Shown here piece by piece: positions 57,343-64,000 of a DNA stretch of 64,000 nucleotides. Below the pieces are notes generated by a model that did not search any database, was not told the DNA's origin, and saw nothing but the letters and a program-made list of their open reading frames with translations. The translations under genes were made by a program, and so were the position numbers. Location: the NCBI GenBank assembly GCA_015228815.1, contig JADGCV010000009.1:1-64000 (forward strand). The letters are read 5' to 3'. The first letter of the stretch is position 1. Each line of letters begins with the position of its first letter. Source of the stretch: Magnetococcales bacterium. GTDB taxonomy: Bacteria; Pseudomonadota; Magnetococcia; Magnetococcales; UBA8363.

Positions 57343-57639
57343 CCAGAGCATCCCTTCGTGGACAAGAGTAAATCGCTGTTTTTCAATCAATGGTCTGAAA
57401 CAAAGACGACCCAGCATGTCCAGCGCGTCGTCATGGGGGATGGCATATTCAAATTCATGCTTGCGGTTGTCCCTGGTGCGTCCCTTGATGGTCAAGGTTC
57501 CCCGTTCACCCGCGATACGGACGCGGACCACCCGGTCCTTGTCGGTGGAGAGGAATCCTTGAATGACCCGGATCGAAGTGGCTCCGTCGCGCCATTCATC
57601 CCCGGTTACCAGAAAACGACGTTCGATTTCAATGGCCAT
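57166..57639 (-). CDS. CYTH domain phosphohydrolase (triphosphate tunnel metalloenzyme)
   Basis: A 157-residue single-domain CYTH protein. EIERRFLV gives the ExExK/R metal motif, followed by RVRIAGERGTLTIKGRT, RKHEFEYAIP, IEKQRFTL, VDEFAGENQGLVLAEIEL and PRYFNANL, matching the eight-strand tunnel of acidic and basic residues. Such enzymes cleave inorganic triphosphate or related polyphosphates. It lies directly after the guanylate-kinase-like gene and, before the insertion, directly before apaH, making a nucleotide-phosphate clean-up operon. Confidence 0.9.
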   Translation of the reverse strand: MAIEIERRFLVTGDEWRDGATSIRVIQGFLSTDKDRVVRVRIAGERGTLTIKGRTRDNRKHEFEYAIPHDDALDMLGRLCFRPLIEKQRFTLVHEGMLWVVDEFAGENQGLVLAEIELNAIDQVFPFPPWLGAEISSDPRYFNANLTIHPFCRWERK

Positions 57640-57657
57640 CGCCTGGGTTTCCTGGAA

Positions 57658-58404
57658 TCATGGCAGTAAATCATGGGGCCATGGACCATCTTCCTCGATC
57701 GATTCATTTCCGGCGACCAGTGCCGCAAACGAGAGAAGGTTTTTGCGGGCACTGCCCAGGGGATAGTGGAAGGCATCCCAGTTGTCGCCGTCGCCCGAAT
57801 CGTAGGAGACGAGAATATGTCGGAATTTCCAGGCTTCCCGCAGTTCCAGGTAGGCGCTGACGGTGCCGTGCTCGATGTCTTCCAGGTCCTTGAGGGACAA
57901 ATATTTCTTGCGGCTCGCGGTCCGTCGCAGCAGTTTTCGCCGTTGCACTTCCCGAACGAATCCGTTCAAATCGACCCGACGCTCGGAAGCGCGCAGAAAC
58001 AGGATTTCTTCCCGTGACAGGGGCGACAGAAAAATGGGAATGTGCGGAAATTGGTTGAGAATCCCTTCATCCCACAGTTTGGCCGGGACAAAGGGATTGC
58101 CTTCATAATAGGGAATGTCACCCGCGTCGAGAATTTCCTGGATCTGTTTGATTTCCAATGCCTGAAGATGACCTCGGACGTCGGCGACCACATATCCGTC
58201 CTTGAAGCGCATCGCCTCGAGTTCCATGCGGGATCGAAAGTGATAATCGACGCCGTCGTCTTCCCCAGGATTGGGACTGCGATCGTTGAAAAGAACCAAA
58301 CGTCTGAATCGCGCTGCTGTTTCGGGATAGAACCGGCGGAAGGCGGCAAACAGAGGCCGTTTACCTACACAACCGGGTCCTGCCAAAATGACCATTTTAC
58401 TCAT
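57658..58404 (-). CDS. Guanylate-kinase-like protein with altered P-loop
   Basis: A 248-residue protein. VILAGPGCVGKRPLF sits where guanylate kinases have GPSGVGKST; here the Ser/Thr after GK is Arg. VDYHFRSRMELEAM and YYEGNPFVPAKLWDEG parallel the guanylate-kinase FxFxSxxxFxxxI and GxxYGT regions, and LFLRASERRVD is lid-like. Loss of the P-loop hydroxyl suggests changed or lost phosphoryl transfer. Function unknown; upstream of CYTH on the same strand. Confidence 0.6.
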   Translation of the reverse strand: MSKMVILAGPGCVGKRPLFAAFRRFYPETAARFRRLVLFNDRSPNPGEDDGVDYHFRSRMELEAMRFKDGYVVADVRGHLQALEIKQIQEILDAGDIPYYEGNPFVPAKLWDEGILNQFPHIPIFLSPLSREEILFLRASERRVDLNGFVREVQRRKLLRRTASRKKYLSLKDLEDIEHGTVSAYLELREAWKFRHILVSYDSGDGDNWDAFHYPLGSARKNLLSFAALVAGNESIEEDGPWPHDLLP

Positions 58405-58462
58405 GATGCGCTCCTGTCGGGGCGGAGGATTCGGGGTATCTTGTATCGAAAAAACAAACTAT

Positions 58463-58531
58463 TGACAAAGAAAAAAGGGGTTCCCGCTTTCGCGGGAATG
58501 ACAGGGAATTGCCCCCAGGGCTTTTGATGTT
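58463..58531. repeat. Chimeric repeat (TTCCCGC...GCGGGAATGAC type)
   Basis: AAAGAAAAAAGGGGTTCCCG, then CTTTCGCGGGAATGACAGG and GAATTGCCCCCAGGGC. The first part is the core of the R family, the middle a widespread TTCCCGCTTTCGCGGGAA hairpin. A reversed, weaker copy is at 41577-41628. Lies between the guanylate-kinase-like and CBS genes. Confidence 0.65.
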
Positions 58532-58637
58532 GACTTGTATATTTCCCGGAAGGGGTTCGGGGATGCAATCCCCAAGATTGTTATTTTGACGTTCTGCCTG
58601 AGTGGCATCATGTTCGTCCGTGTGCGGAAATGATCGC

Positions 58638-59099
58638 TTACGAGTCCGCGATCCCCAGTTCCTTCTGGAAAATGGCTTTGTGAATGTCGCCCAGGCTGAT
58701 GATCCCGGCAAGAATGTCCCCTTTTTCGACCACGGGGATGCGGCGGATTTTGTGCAGGGCCATCTGGGTCGCCGCCTTCATGATGGGGTCCTCGGGGGAG
58801 GCGGAAAAAACACGCGAGGTCATCAGCGCTCCGACCGTCTTGTTCAAAACCGCATGGTAGGATTTTTCCATCCCTTCAAAATCGCGGGCGCGGATCGGAT
58901 CGTGGAGGAATTCGGAATAACTGGGGAGCAGGGCGTTGAGAATGTCCTTTTCGGAGATGACCCCGAGGAGATGATTTCCCTCATCGATCACCGGCAGACC
59001 GCTGATCCTGTTGGTGCAAATGATGTTGGCCACATCGCGGATGGTATCATCCTTCTTGACGGTACGAATGTTGCGGGTCATGACATCCTTGACAAGCAT
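58638..59099 (-). CDS. Two-CBS-domain protein
   Basis: A 153-residue protein made of two CBS motifs: MLVKDVMTRNIRTVKKDDTI, ANIICTNRISGLPVIDEGNH, LLGVISEKDIL for the first; VGALMTSRVFSASPEDPIMK, KIRRIPVVEKGDILAGIISL for the second. Stand-alone CBS pairs bind adenine nucleotides and regulate partners. ACTCC (GGAGT on the coding strand) lies just upstream of the ATG. Confidence 0.9.
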   Translation of the reverse strand: MLVKDVMTRNIRTVKKDDTIRDVANIICTNRISGLPVIDEGNHLLGVISEKDILNALLPSYSEFLHDPIRARDFEGMEKSYHAVLNKTVGALMTSRVFSASPEDPIMKAATQMALHKIRRIPVVEKGDILAGIISLGDIHKAIFQKELGIADS

Positions 59100-59280
59100 G
59101 GAAGTACTCCTTCGGTTGACGGTTTATTGGCATTGATTTTCATGGAAATCGGATCGTTCGCTGTCCGATCGATGTCACCCGGCCTTTAAGATGTGGCGGC
59201 GTGCCGGACCGAAAGGGGATATGTCTTCCAGGGCCACCTCCACGTCCACCAGGGATGGAGTGTACGCAAAAAGAAAATTT

Positions 59281-59748
59281 TCAAAAAGGGTTGAATGTGT
59301 CCAACGTTCTTGTTTGTCGTTCCATGACCACCGCATCCTCCGGTCCAACGAGATCGGGATAGTAGCCCTTCCGTATGCCAATTTCCTGAAACCCAAGGCG
59401 TGCATAAAGATTTCTTGCGGGGTGGTTGGAAGATCGCACTTCGAGGATCAGTGCCCGGGCCTTGGATTGGCGGGCATGTTCGACCAGTTCGGACAGCAAC
59501 GACCGGGCGATGCCCTGGCCGCGGGCGTCGGGGTCCACCTTGATGGCCAGAAGATGCCATTCATCGTGAAAGCGGCGGGCGATCATGAAGGCCAGCAGTT
59601 CCATTCGGTCATTCAACACCACCCGGTTGAATGAGTTCAGGCGCAATTCCTCGCGAAACATGGAATCGGTCCAAGGGCGCGGGTTGGCGATCTGGTCGAG
59701 TCGGGTCACCGCCGCAAGATCCGTTTCCACCATGGACCTGAAAATCAT
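59281..59748 (-). CDS. rimI: Ribosomal protein S18 alanine N-acetyltransferase
   Basis: A 155-residue GNAT enzyme with RimI features: NPRPWTDSMFREEL, IKVDPDARGQGIARSLLSEL (acetyl-CoA loop RGQGIA), LEVRSSNHPARNLYARLGF and the end GIRKGYYP. It acetylates the N-terminus of ribosomal protein S18. It follows tsaB by 12 bases; tsaB-rimI pairing is common. Roughly 180 bases between it and the CBS gene show no gene. Confidence 0.92.
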   Translation of the reverse strand: MIFRSMVETDLAAVTRLDQIANPRPWTDSMFREELRLNSFNRVVLNDRMELLAFMIARRFHDEWHLLAIKVDPDARGQGIARSLLSELVEHARQSKARALILEVRSSNHPARNLYARLGFQEIGIRKGYYPDLVGPEDAVVMERQTRTLDTFNPF

Positions 59749-59760
59749 GCGGTTGGTTCC

Positions 59761-60462
59761 TTAGTGATTCATGACCGCCTGGGGCGGGCGGAGGTAAAGG
59801 GGTTCGAGTTCAAGCGAACCGGGGTAGCGGGTTGGGCAGGCGTGGTGCAGACCACGGCAACCAAGGAGTCCGGGACCGGGCTGAACAAAAGGGGTCTCCG
59901 GCATCAGAAAACGGGGTCCCAGGGCGGCCTGAAGGGGGATGCGACATCCATCGAGGCCGGGACCGCAGCAGAAAACTGGTTCATCGAAAAAGGTGGCCGC
60001 CAGCAAGGATGGGACCAGGGCCTCGATCGACCCCATGGCCGGGGGAAGGACGCAATCGAGTCGATCGCCATCACGACGATACAGGGCATGAAAAAGTAAT
60101 GAACCCCCGGCATCCTTCAAAGACAGCACCAACCCGTGCGTCAACCCGGTCGCGGTCGCGGCCAGTTCCAGGGTGGAGATGCCAGCGATGGGCAGAGAAT
60201 GGACCAGGGCGATCCCCTTGGCCAGACCCAGGGCGATCCGCAAACCGGTAAACGAGCCGGGACCCAGGGTGACGGCGAGAAGTCCTAAGTCGGCGAAGGA
60301 GCATCCGTGCCGTTCGAGAAGGGTGGCCACCTCGGTCGGGAGGGTGACCCCGAAACCGGATCCTTCGGCAAATCGGACCTCTTCGACAATCCGGTCCTCT
60401 TCCAGGAGGGCGACGCCTCCTTCGGGACCCGAACCATCGACGGCCAGGGTGCGTTCGCGCAT
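59761..60462 (-). CDS. tsaB: tRNA threonylcarbamoyladenosine biosynthesis protein TsaB
   Basis: A 233-residue ASKHA-fold protein: TLAVDGSGPEGGVALLEEDR, LLAVTLGPGSFTGLRIALGL (the TsaB signature GPGSFTGLR), AKGIALVHSLPIAGISTLEL. TsaB dimerises with TsaD to make t6A at tRNA position 37. The frame reaches 60570, overlapping the upstream gene; the ATG at 60462 gives the family N-terminus and leaves a 25-base gap. Confidence 0.92.
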   Translation of the reverse strand: MRERTLAVDGSGPEGGVALLEEDRIVEEVRFAEGSGFGVTLPTEVATLLERHGCSFADLGLLAVTLGPGSFTGLRIALGLAKGIALVHSLPIAGISTLELAATATGLTHGLVLSLKDAGGSLLFHALYRRDGDRLDCVLPPAMGSIEALVPSLLAATFFDEPVFCCGPGLDGCRIPLQAALGPRFLMPETPFVQPGPGLLGCRGLHHACPTRYPGSLELEPLYLRPPQAVMNH

Positions 60463-60487
60463 GAATCGGATCCCCGTCGGAAAAGCC

Positions 60488-61189
60488 TTACTGGGCACCG
60501 CCAACCGGCCTGGGAACGTGGTGGCCCATTTTTTCCATGGCGAAGAGGATGATTGCCACGGCATTTTCATCGGAGACCTTGTCGGTATTGACGACCAGGT
60601 CGGAATATCTGAGATTGTTCGGGAACTGTTTATAAAAATCTCTCAGGAATTCGGCGCGTTCCCGGGTCCTGTCGGCGATGATCCGTTTGGCCTCGTCGAT
60701 GGTGACGTTTTCCCGTTTGGAAACCCTTTTGGCGCATGGTTCCAGGGAGCCTTCGATGCGGACCCGGAATACATTGGGCCTGTTGGCCAGGATCAGATGG
60801 GCGCCGCGACCGAGGATGACGCCACCGGTGCTGGCGATGGCATAGACGGTTTGCGTCAGGCGGCGATGGTACTCCGCCTTGGAAAAACTTCCCTTGAGGA
60901 TCAGGTCGCTGATCCAGTGTTCCAGGATGCTGGGATAGCGCTCATCCATCAGGTCCATGAGGTGTTTGTCGGTCTTGGCCTCCTTGATGATGTCGTCCAC
61001 CATCGAATAGCCGTAGCATGGAATTCCCAGTTGTTGGGCCAGGAGTTCCGCAATGTGCCCACCCCCGGCCCCGACATCTCGGGAGACGGTGACGACGGGA
61101 CATTTTTTTTCGTTGTCACATTCCTTGACACGGTTTTTGTCGAAGATGACCGAACGTGTCAAGCCACTGATTGCGACGATTCCGCTCAT
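60488..61189 (-). CDS. Cytidylate-kinase-like family protein
   Basis: A 233-residue protein of the AAK33/CLK family: VTVSRDVGAGGGHIAELLAQ is a Gly-rich nucleotide loop, GGVILGRGAHLILANRP and RVRIEGSLEPCAKRV follow the family, and RTRERAEFLRDFY the lid. Related to cytidylate kinase, substrate unproven. GGGAG is seven bases from the ATG at 61189 and only one from ATG 61195, so 61189 is chosen. First of a unit with tsaB and rimI. Confidence 0.78.
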   Translation of the reverse strand: MSGIVAISGLTRSVIFDKNRVKECDNEKKCPVVTVSRDVGAGGGHIAELLAQQLGIPCYGYSMVDDIIKEAKTDKHLMDLMDERYPSILEHWISDLILKGSFSKAEYHRRLTQTVYAIASTGGVILGRGAHLILANRPNVFRVRIEGSLEPCAKRVSKRENVTIDEAKRIIADRTRERAEFLRDFYKQFPNNLRYSDLVVNTDKVSDENAVAIILFAMEKMGHHVPRPVGGAQ

Positions 61190-61409
61190 CGTCATGCTCC
61201 CGAAAAAAAGGTGTTTTTTATTTTTATCCGGTTGCCTTGTTACCTTCCCATACTACCAATGATGGATCCGTGTGGTCAATTTGTAACCGGAGAACAAAAA
61301 AATTAAATATAAACGACTCTTGTATGGAAAGGAGCCGATAAACTCCGGCGGGATGGCCGTGTTTTTCAGGCATCGGGAAGATCCGGGCTGCGGGAAGGAG
61401 TGTCAGCTG

Positions 61410-63341
61410 TCATGAGAAGAAACGGCGGACCGCCTCCCGGTCGCGGGTCAGAGGGGATGGCGGGAGTCCGTCGAGGAAGCGGCGACCGTACCATTTGTCA
61501 ACCATGCGCCGGTCGAGGACTGTGAGAACTCCCCGGTCTCCGCGGCGTCTGAGGAGTCGGCCCAATCCCTGTTTCAGGGTCAGGATCGCCTTGGGGATGT
61601 AGAGTTCCTTGAAGGGGTTGACCGACTGCGATTCAAGCCAGCGGCTTTTGGCGGCGATCAGGGGATCGCCCGGCGATGCGAAGGGGAGGCGGTCGATCAC
61701 CACCATGGACAGCGATTCTCCGGGGACATCGACCCCTTCCCAGAAACTGGCCAATCCCAACAAGACCGAGGCGACATCCGCCACGAAACGGCGCAACAGG
61801 ACCCCATTGGGCTGGGTTCCCTGGACCAGAAGGGGAAAACGGGTGCGTCCGCGGATTCCCTCGTACACGAGGTCCAGCATGCGCTGCGAGGTGAAAAGGA
61901 CCATGGCCCGTCCCCCCGAAAGTTCGAGCAGTTGCAGAATTTCCTCGATGGCGGTGGCGGGAAAGCGGTCATGGGTGGGTTCGGGGATTTCTCTGGGGAC
62001 GTAGAGAAGGGTTCGATGGGCATGATCGAACGGGGAATCGAGGCGTTTGGCGATCATTTCCGCGGCTTCCAGGCCCAGTTGTCGGGCGAAGAAGTGAAAT
62101 CCTTCGGCGCCTGGGCCGGTGGCGAGGGTCGCCGAGGTGAAGACATGACAGTCGGCGGCGGGGAACAAAAGTTCGCGCAGGGTGGGACCCGTTTCGAGGG
62201 GGGATGCGGAAATGGAAACGAAATGTCCCCGGGTTTCGAACCATTGGACCCGTCCCGGATCTTGCAGCACCCGGATTCGTCCCGACATCTCAAGCAGTTC
62301 CGCCGCGCGTCGCCTGCACGGGCCAAGACTGGTCGCCCGGGGGAGAAGGGGTTCGAGAACGTCCATCAGTCGATGCAGCGCCGCTTCCAGGGCAACCATC
62401 GCCCGTCCGGGGGTCTGGTTCATGGCCTCGGGGGGCAGACCGCCGCGGCTGTTTTCCTCCGGGAAGGCGCGCCTGAGCTCGATTGCCGCCTGTTTCAGGG
62501 TTTCGATGGCGGTATTCATTTCCTCGTCCGATACCCCCGCCACGGTCGTTTGTTCGTTCAGATCGCGCAGGAGTTCCTGAATCTGGCCGTTGGAGATTTC
62601 CCATCCGAAAAAGCGGGTGACGATGTCGGGGATGCGATGGGCCTCATCGAAAACGATGACATCGGCCTTGGGAAGGATTTCGCCGAAGCCCCCTTCCTTG
62701 ACCGCCAGGTCGGCAAAGAACAGAAAATGATTGACCACGACCAGTTCCGCTTCCATCGCTTTCTGCCGGGCATGGGCCAGAAAACAATCCTTGGCGTAAA
62801 GGCAGTTGCGTCCGGGACAGACGAGGGTGTCGGCGTGGAGTTGATTCCACAGATCGGGATCGTGTGGTCCTTCGTGGCAATCGTCGCGATCGCCACTGGT
62901 GGTCTGTTTCAGCCAGCGGTCGATGCCTCCCAGGGCGAACCGTTTTTCCGGGGGGAGGCTGAACGCGGACAGATGCATCTGTTGGTGGCGAAAGTGACAC
63001 AGATAATTGGCCCGTCCCTTGAGAACAGCCACCTTGAAGGGGCGTGACAGAAGTTGGCGGACAAGTTCGATGTCCTTGCCCACAATCTGGTCCTGCAACG
63101 CCCGGGTGGCGGTCGAGACGATGACCTTGCGGCCCAGGTGCAACAGCGGCAGCAGATAGGCGAGGGTTTTGCCGGTACCGGTTCCCGCCTCCACCAGGAG
63201 GGGTTTTTTCAGAGACGCCGCTTCCAGGACCAGGGAGGCCATTTCCTCCTGGGCGGGACGCGGTTCGTAGCCTGTGATTTTTTGCGCCAGGCGACTTTCA
63301 GGACCGAAAAGCCGATCGATCTGGTTTCGTGGATCCAACAT
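61410..63341 (-). CDS. ATP-dependent DNA helicase, DinG/YoaA type with Fe-S cluster
   Basis: A 643-residue XPD-like superfamily 2 helicase: Q-like motif YEPRPAQEEMA, Walker A VEAGTGTGKTLAYLLP, motif Ia STATRALQDQ, Fe-S cysteines in ANYLCHF and CPGRNCLYAKDCF, DEAH box VIVFDEAH, and motif VI LKQGLGRLLRRRGDRG. DinG-family helicases unwind R-loops and forked DNA; YoaA works with polymerase III chi. GGAGA precedes ATG 63341, better than the earlier ATGs in the frame. Confidence 0.92.
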   Translation of the reverse strand: MLDPRNQIDRLFGPESRLAQKITGYEPRPAQEEMASLVLEAASLKKPLLVEAGTGTGKTLAYLLPLLHLGRKVIVSTATRALQDQIVGKDIELVRQLLSRPFKVAVLKGRANYLCHFRHQQMHLSAFSLPPEKRFALGGIDRWLKQTTSGDRDDCHEGPHDPDLWNQLHADTLVCPGRNCLYAKDCFLAHARQKAMEAELVVVNHFLFFADLAVKEGGFGEILPKADVIVFDEAHRIPDIVTRFFGWEISNGQIQELLRDLNEQTTVAGVSDEEMNTAIETLKQAAIELRRAFPEENSRGGLPPEAMNQTPGRAMVALEAALHRLMDVLEPLLPRATSLGPCRRRAAELLEMSGRIRVLQDPGRVQWFETRGHFVSISASPLETGPTLRELLFPAADCHVFTSATLATGPGAEGFHFFARQLGLEAAEMIAKRLDSPFDHAHRTLLYVPREIPEPTHDRFPATAIEEILQLLELSGGRAMVLFTSQRMLDLVYEGIRGRTRFPLLVQGTQPNGVLLRRFVADVASVLLGLASFWEGVDVPGESLSMVVIDRLPFASPGDPLIAAKSRWLESQSVNPFKELYIPKAILTLKQGLGRLLRRRGDRGVLTVLDRRMVDKWYGRRFLDGLPPSPLTRDREAVRRFFS

Positions 63342-63433
63342 GTTTTCTCTCCGGATCATGACCAACGGGGTCGAGGATAACCGATGCCGTTCGGCAGGAC
63401 TCGGGAAAAAGTGGTGGGCGGCGAGGGGACCGG

Positions 63434-64000
63434 TCAGATTTTGGCAAGGCCGGTGCCGCGGAGAATGACGACCCGGTCGGGATGGGGGAGAAACTTTTGG
63501 TTGCGCGGGGGCAGGCCGGGAAAGAAACGGCTGAATCGGGTGGCGACGAGGATGTGATCCCAGGGATCCAGTTCAATGCCGCCAACCGCGACCGTCCGCT
63601 CCTGACGCAGGATAAGGTTGCCCGAGACCTGGGTGACGTGGGCGAGCAATCCCTGAAGTTGCCGGAGGCTGGGCACGACATGGGTCGTCATCAGGTGTTG
63701 GGCGGCCATCTGGGCTTCCTGATGTTCCCGTACCCGGGTGGCGAACCAGTTGAGAAATCCTTGCTCCCGGCGTAACAACGGGACCAGCCGTTCCCGATAG
63801 ATGTCCATGGCCCGGGCGTCATCTTCCTGGGCCAGGGACGATTCGATGGCCTGTCCCGTTTCGAACAATTGTTGATGGACCGGTTGCAGCATGCCAAGGA
63901 GTTCTTCCAGGACCACGTCGGCGCGGGCGGCCCGGCGACCGACCTCTCCGGCGATCAGCCGTCCGGTCCCCAGTCCGAAGGGGTGTTCGTCAAGGTTGAT
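63434..64000 (-). CDS. Partial helical protein, possibly a chemotaxis or sensory domain
   Basis: The C-terminal 188 residues of a protein running off the window; the frame is open to 64000. It begins INLDEHPFGLGTGRLI, which recalls the DxxxCxFGxW stretches of sensory four-helix domains in chemoreceptors, followed by long amphipathic helices (EELLGMLQPVHQQLFETGQA, RREQGFLNWFATRVREHQEA) and a short C-terminal part ending GTGLAKI. No methyl-accepting signalling hairpin is seen in this part. Function not assigned; the missing N-terminus would decide. Confidence 0.5.
   Translation of the reverse strand: MNLDEHPFGLGTGRLIAGEVGRRAARADVVLEELLGMLQPVHQQLFETGQAIESSLAQEDDARAMDIYRERLVPLLRREQGFLNWFATRVREHQEAQMAAQHLMTTHVVPSLRQLQGLLAHVTQVSGNLILRQERTVAVGGIELDPWDHILVATRFSRFFPGLPPRNQKFLPHPDRVVILRGTGLAKI

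Noticed and set aside
59175-59405. 76-codon minus-strand ORF between rimI and the CBS gene
   Set aside because: Overlaps rimI out of frame, has no ribosome site and no recognisable motif.

Overview
The window most resembles a high-GC, flagellated, probably magnetotactic-lineage (Magnetococcales-like) proteobacterium. This is inference from gene content: an array of flagellin paralogues with FlaG, FliJ-like and MotE-like proteins, a two-subunit 2-oxoglutarate:ferredoxin oxidoreductase (as used in the reductive TCA cycle), an Anbu peptidase cluster, kaiBC, and dispersed palindromic repeats. No 16S rRNA or other phylogenetic marker lies in the window.

Layout. 1-3.6 kb (-): M48 metallopeptidase with TPRs, UDP-GlcNAc 2-epimerase and a flippase-like membrane protein. 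3.8-11.2 kb (+): fliJ-like, motE-like, four canonical flagellins in the order A-B-B-A, one highly divergent flagellin and flaG; every flagellin is preceded by the same stem-loop plus box leader. 11.5-17.8 kb (+): uup, srkA, aat and a lipoprotein secretin fused to a SPOR domain. 18.1-26.5 kb (+): one 2794-residue membrane-anchored FecR/cadherin-repeat protein. 26.6-32.0 kb: a HicA-HicB single-chain toxin-antitoxin, tRNA-Lys(CUU), a CZB-GGDEF diguanylate cyclase, a GNAT protein and a three-gene phage-tail-collar cluster. 32.4-35 kb (-): korA-korB.

35.5-45.9 kb holds the Anbu neighbourhood: an active-looking circularly permuted ATP-grasp ligase plus alpha-E protein, a transglutaminase, an ATP-grasp/alpha-E fusion whose ATP-grasp active site looks dead, the Anbu proteasome-like peptidase and a transglutaminase-DUF2126 giant. 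This set has been predicted to build and take apart an unknown peptide or peptide tag. 46.1-47.9 kb is an ATPase/TOPRIM-like gene pair resembling phage-defence modules. 48.1-51.4 kb is an apparent four-gene clock operon: CheY-like receiver, receiver plus helical C-terminal domain that may be a KaiA3-type protein, KaiB and KaiC.

51.8-64 kb (-) is mostly housekeeping: polA, apaH, a CYTH phosphohydrolase, a guanylate-kinase-like protein, a CBS protein, rimI, tsaB, a cytidylate-kinase-like protein, a DinG/YoaA helicase and a partial gene at the edge. The CYTH-apaH operon has been split by about 1.3 kb carrying a DUF488 gene and an unknown partner, flanked by 279-bp direct repeats that differ at two positions. 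A repeat family with long inverted arms (core ATTGAAAGAAAAAAGGGG) occurs five times, and one copy reaches into the start of aat.
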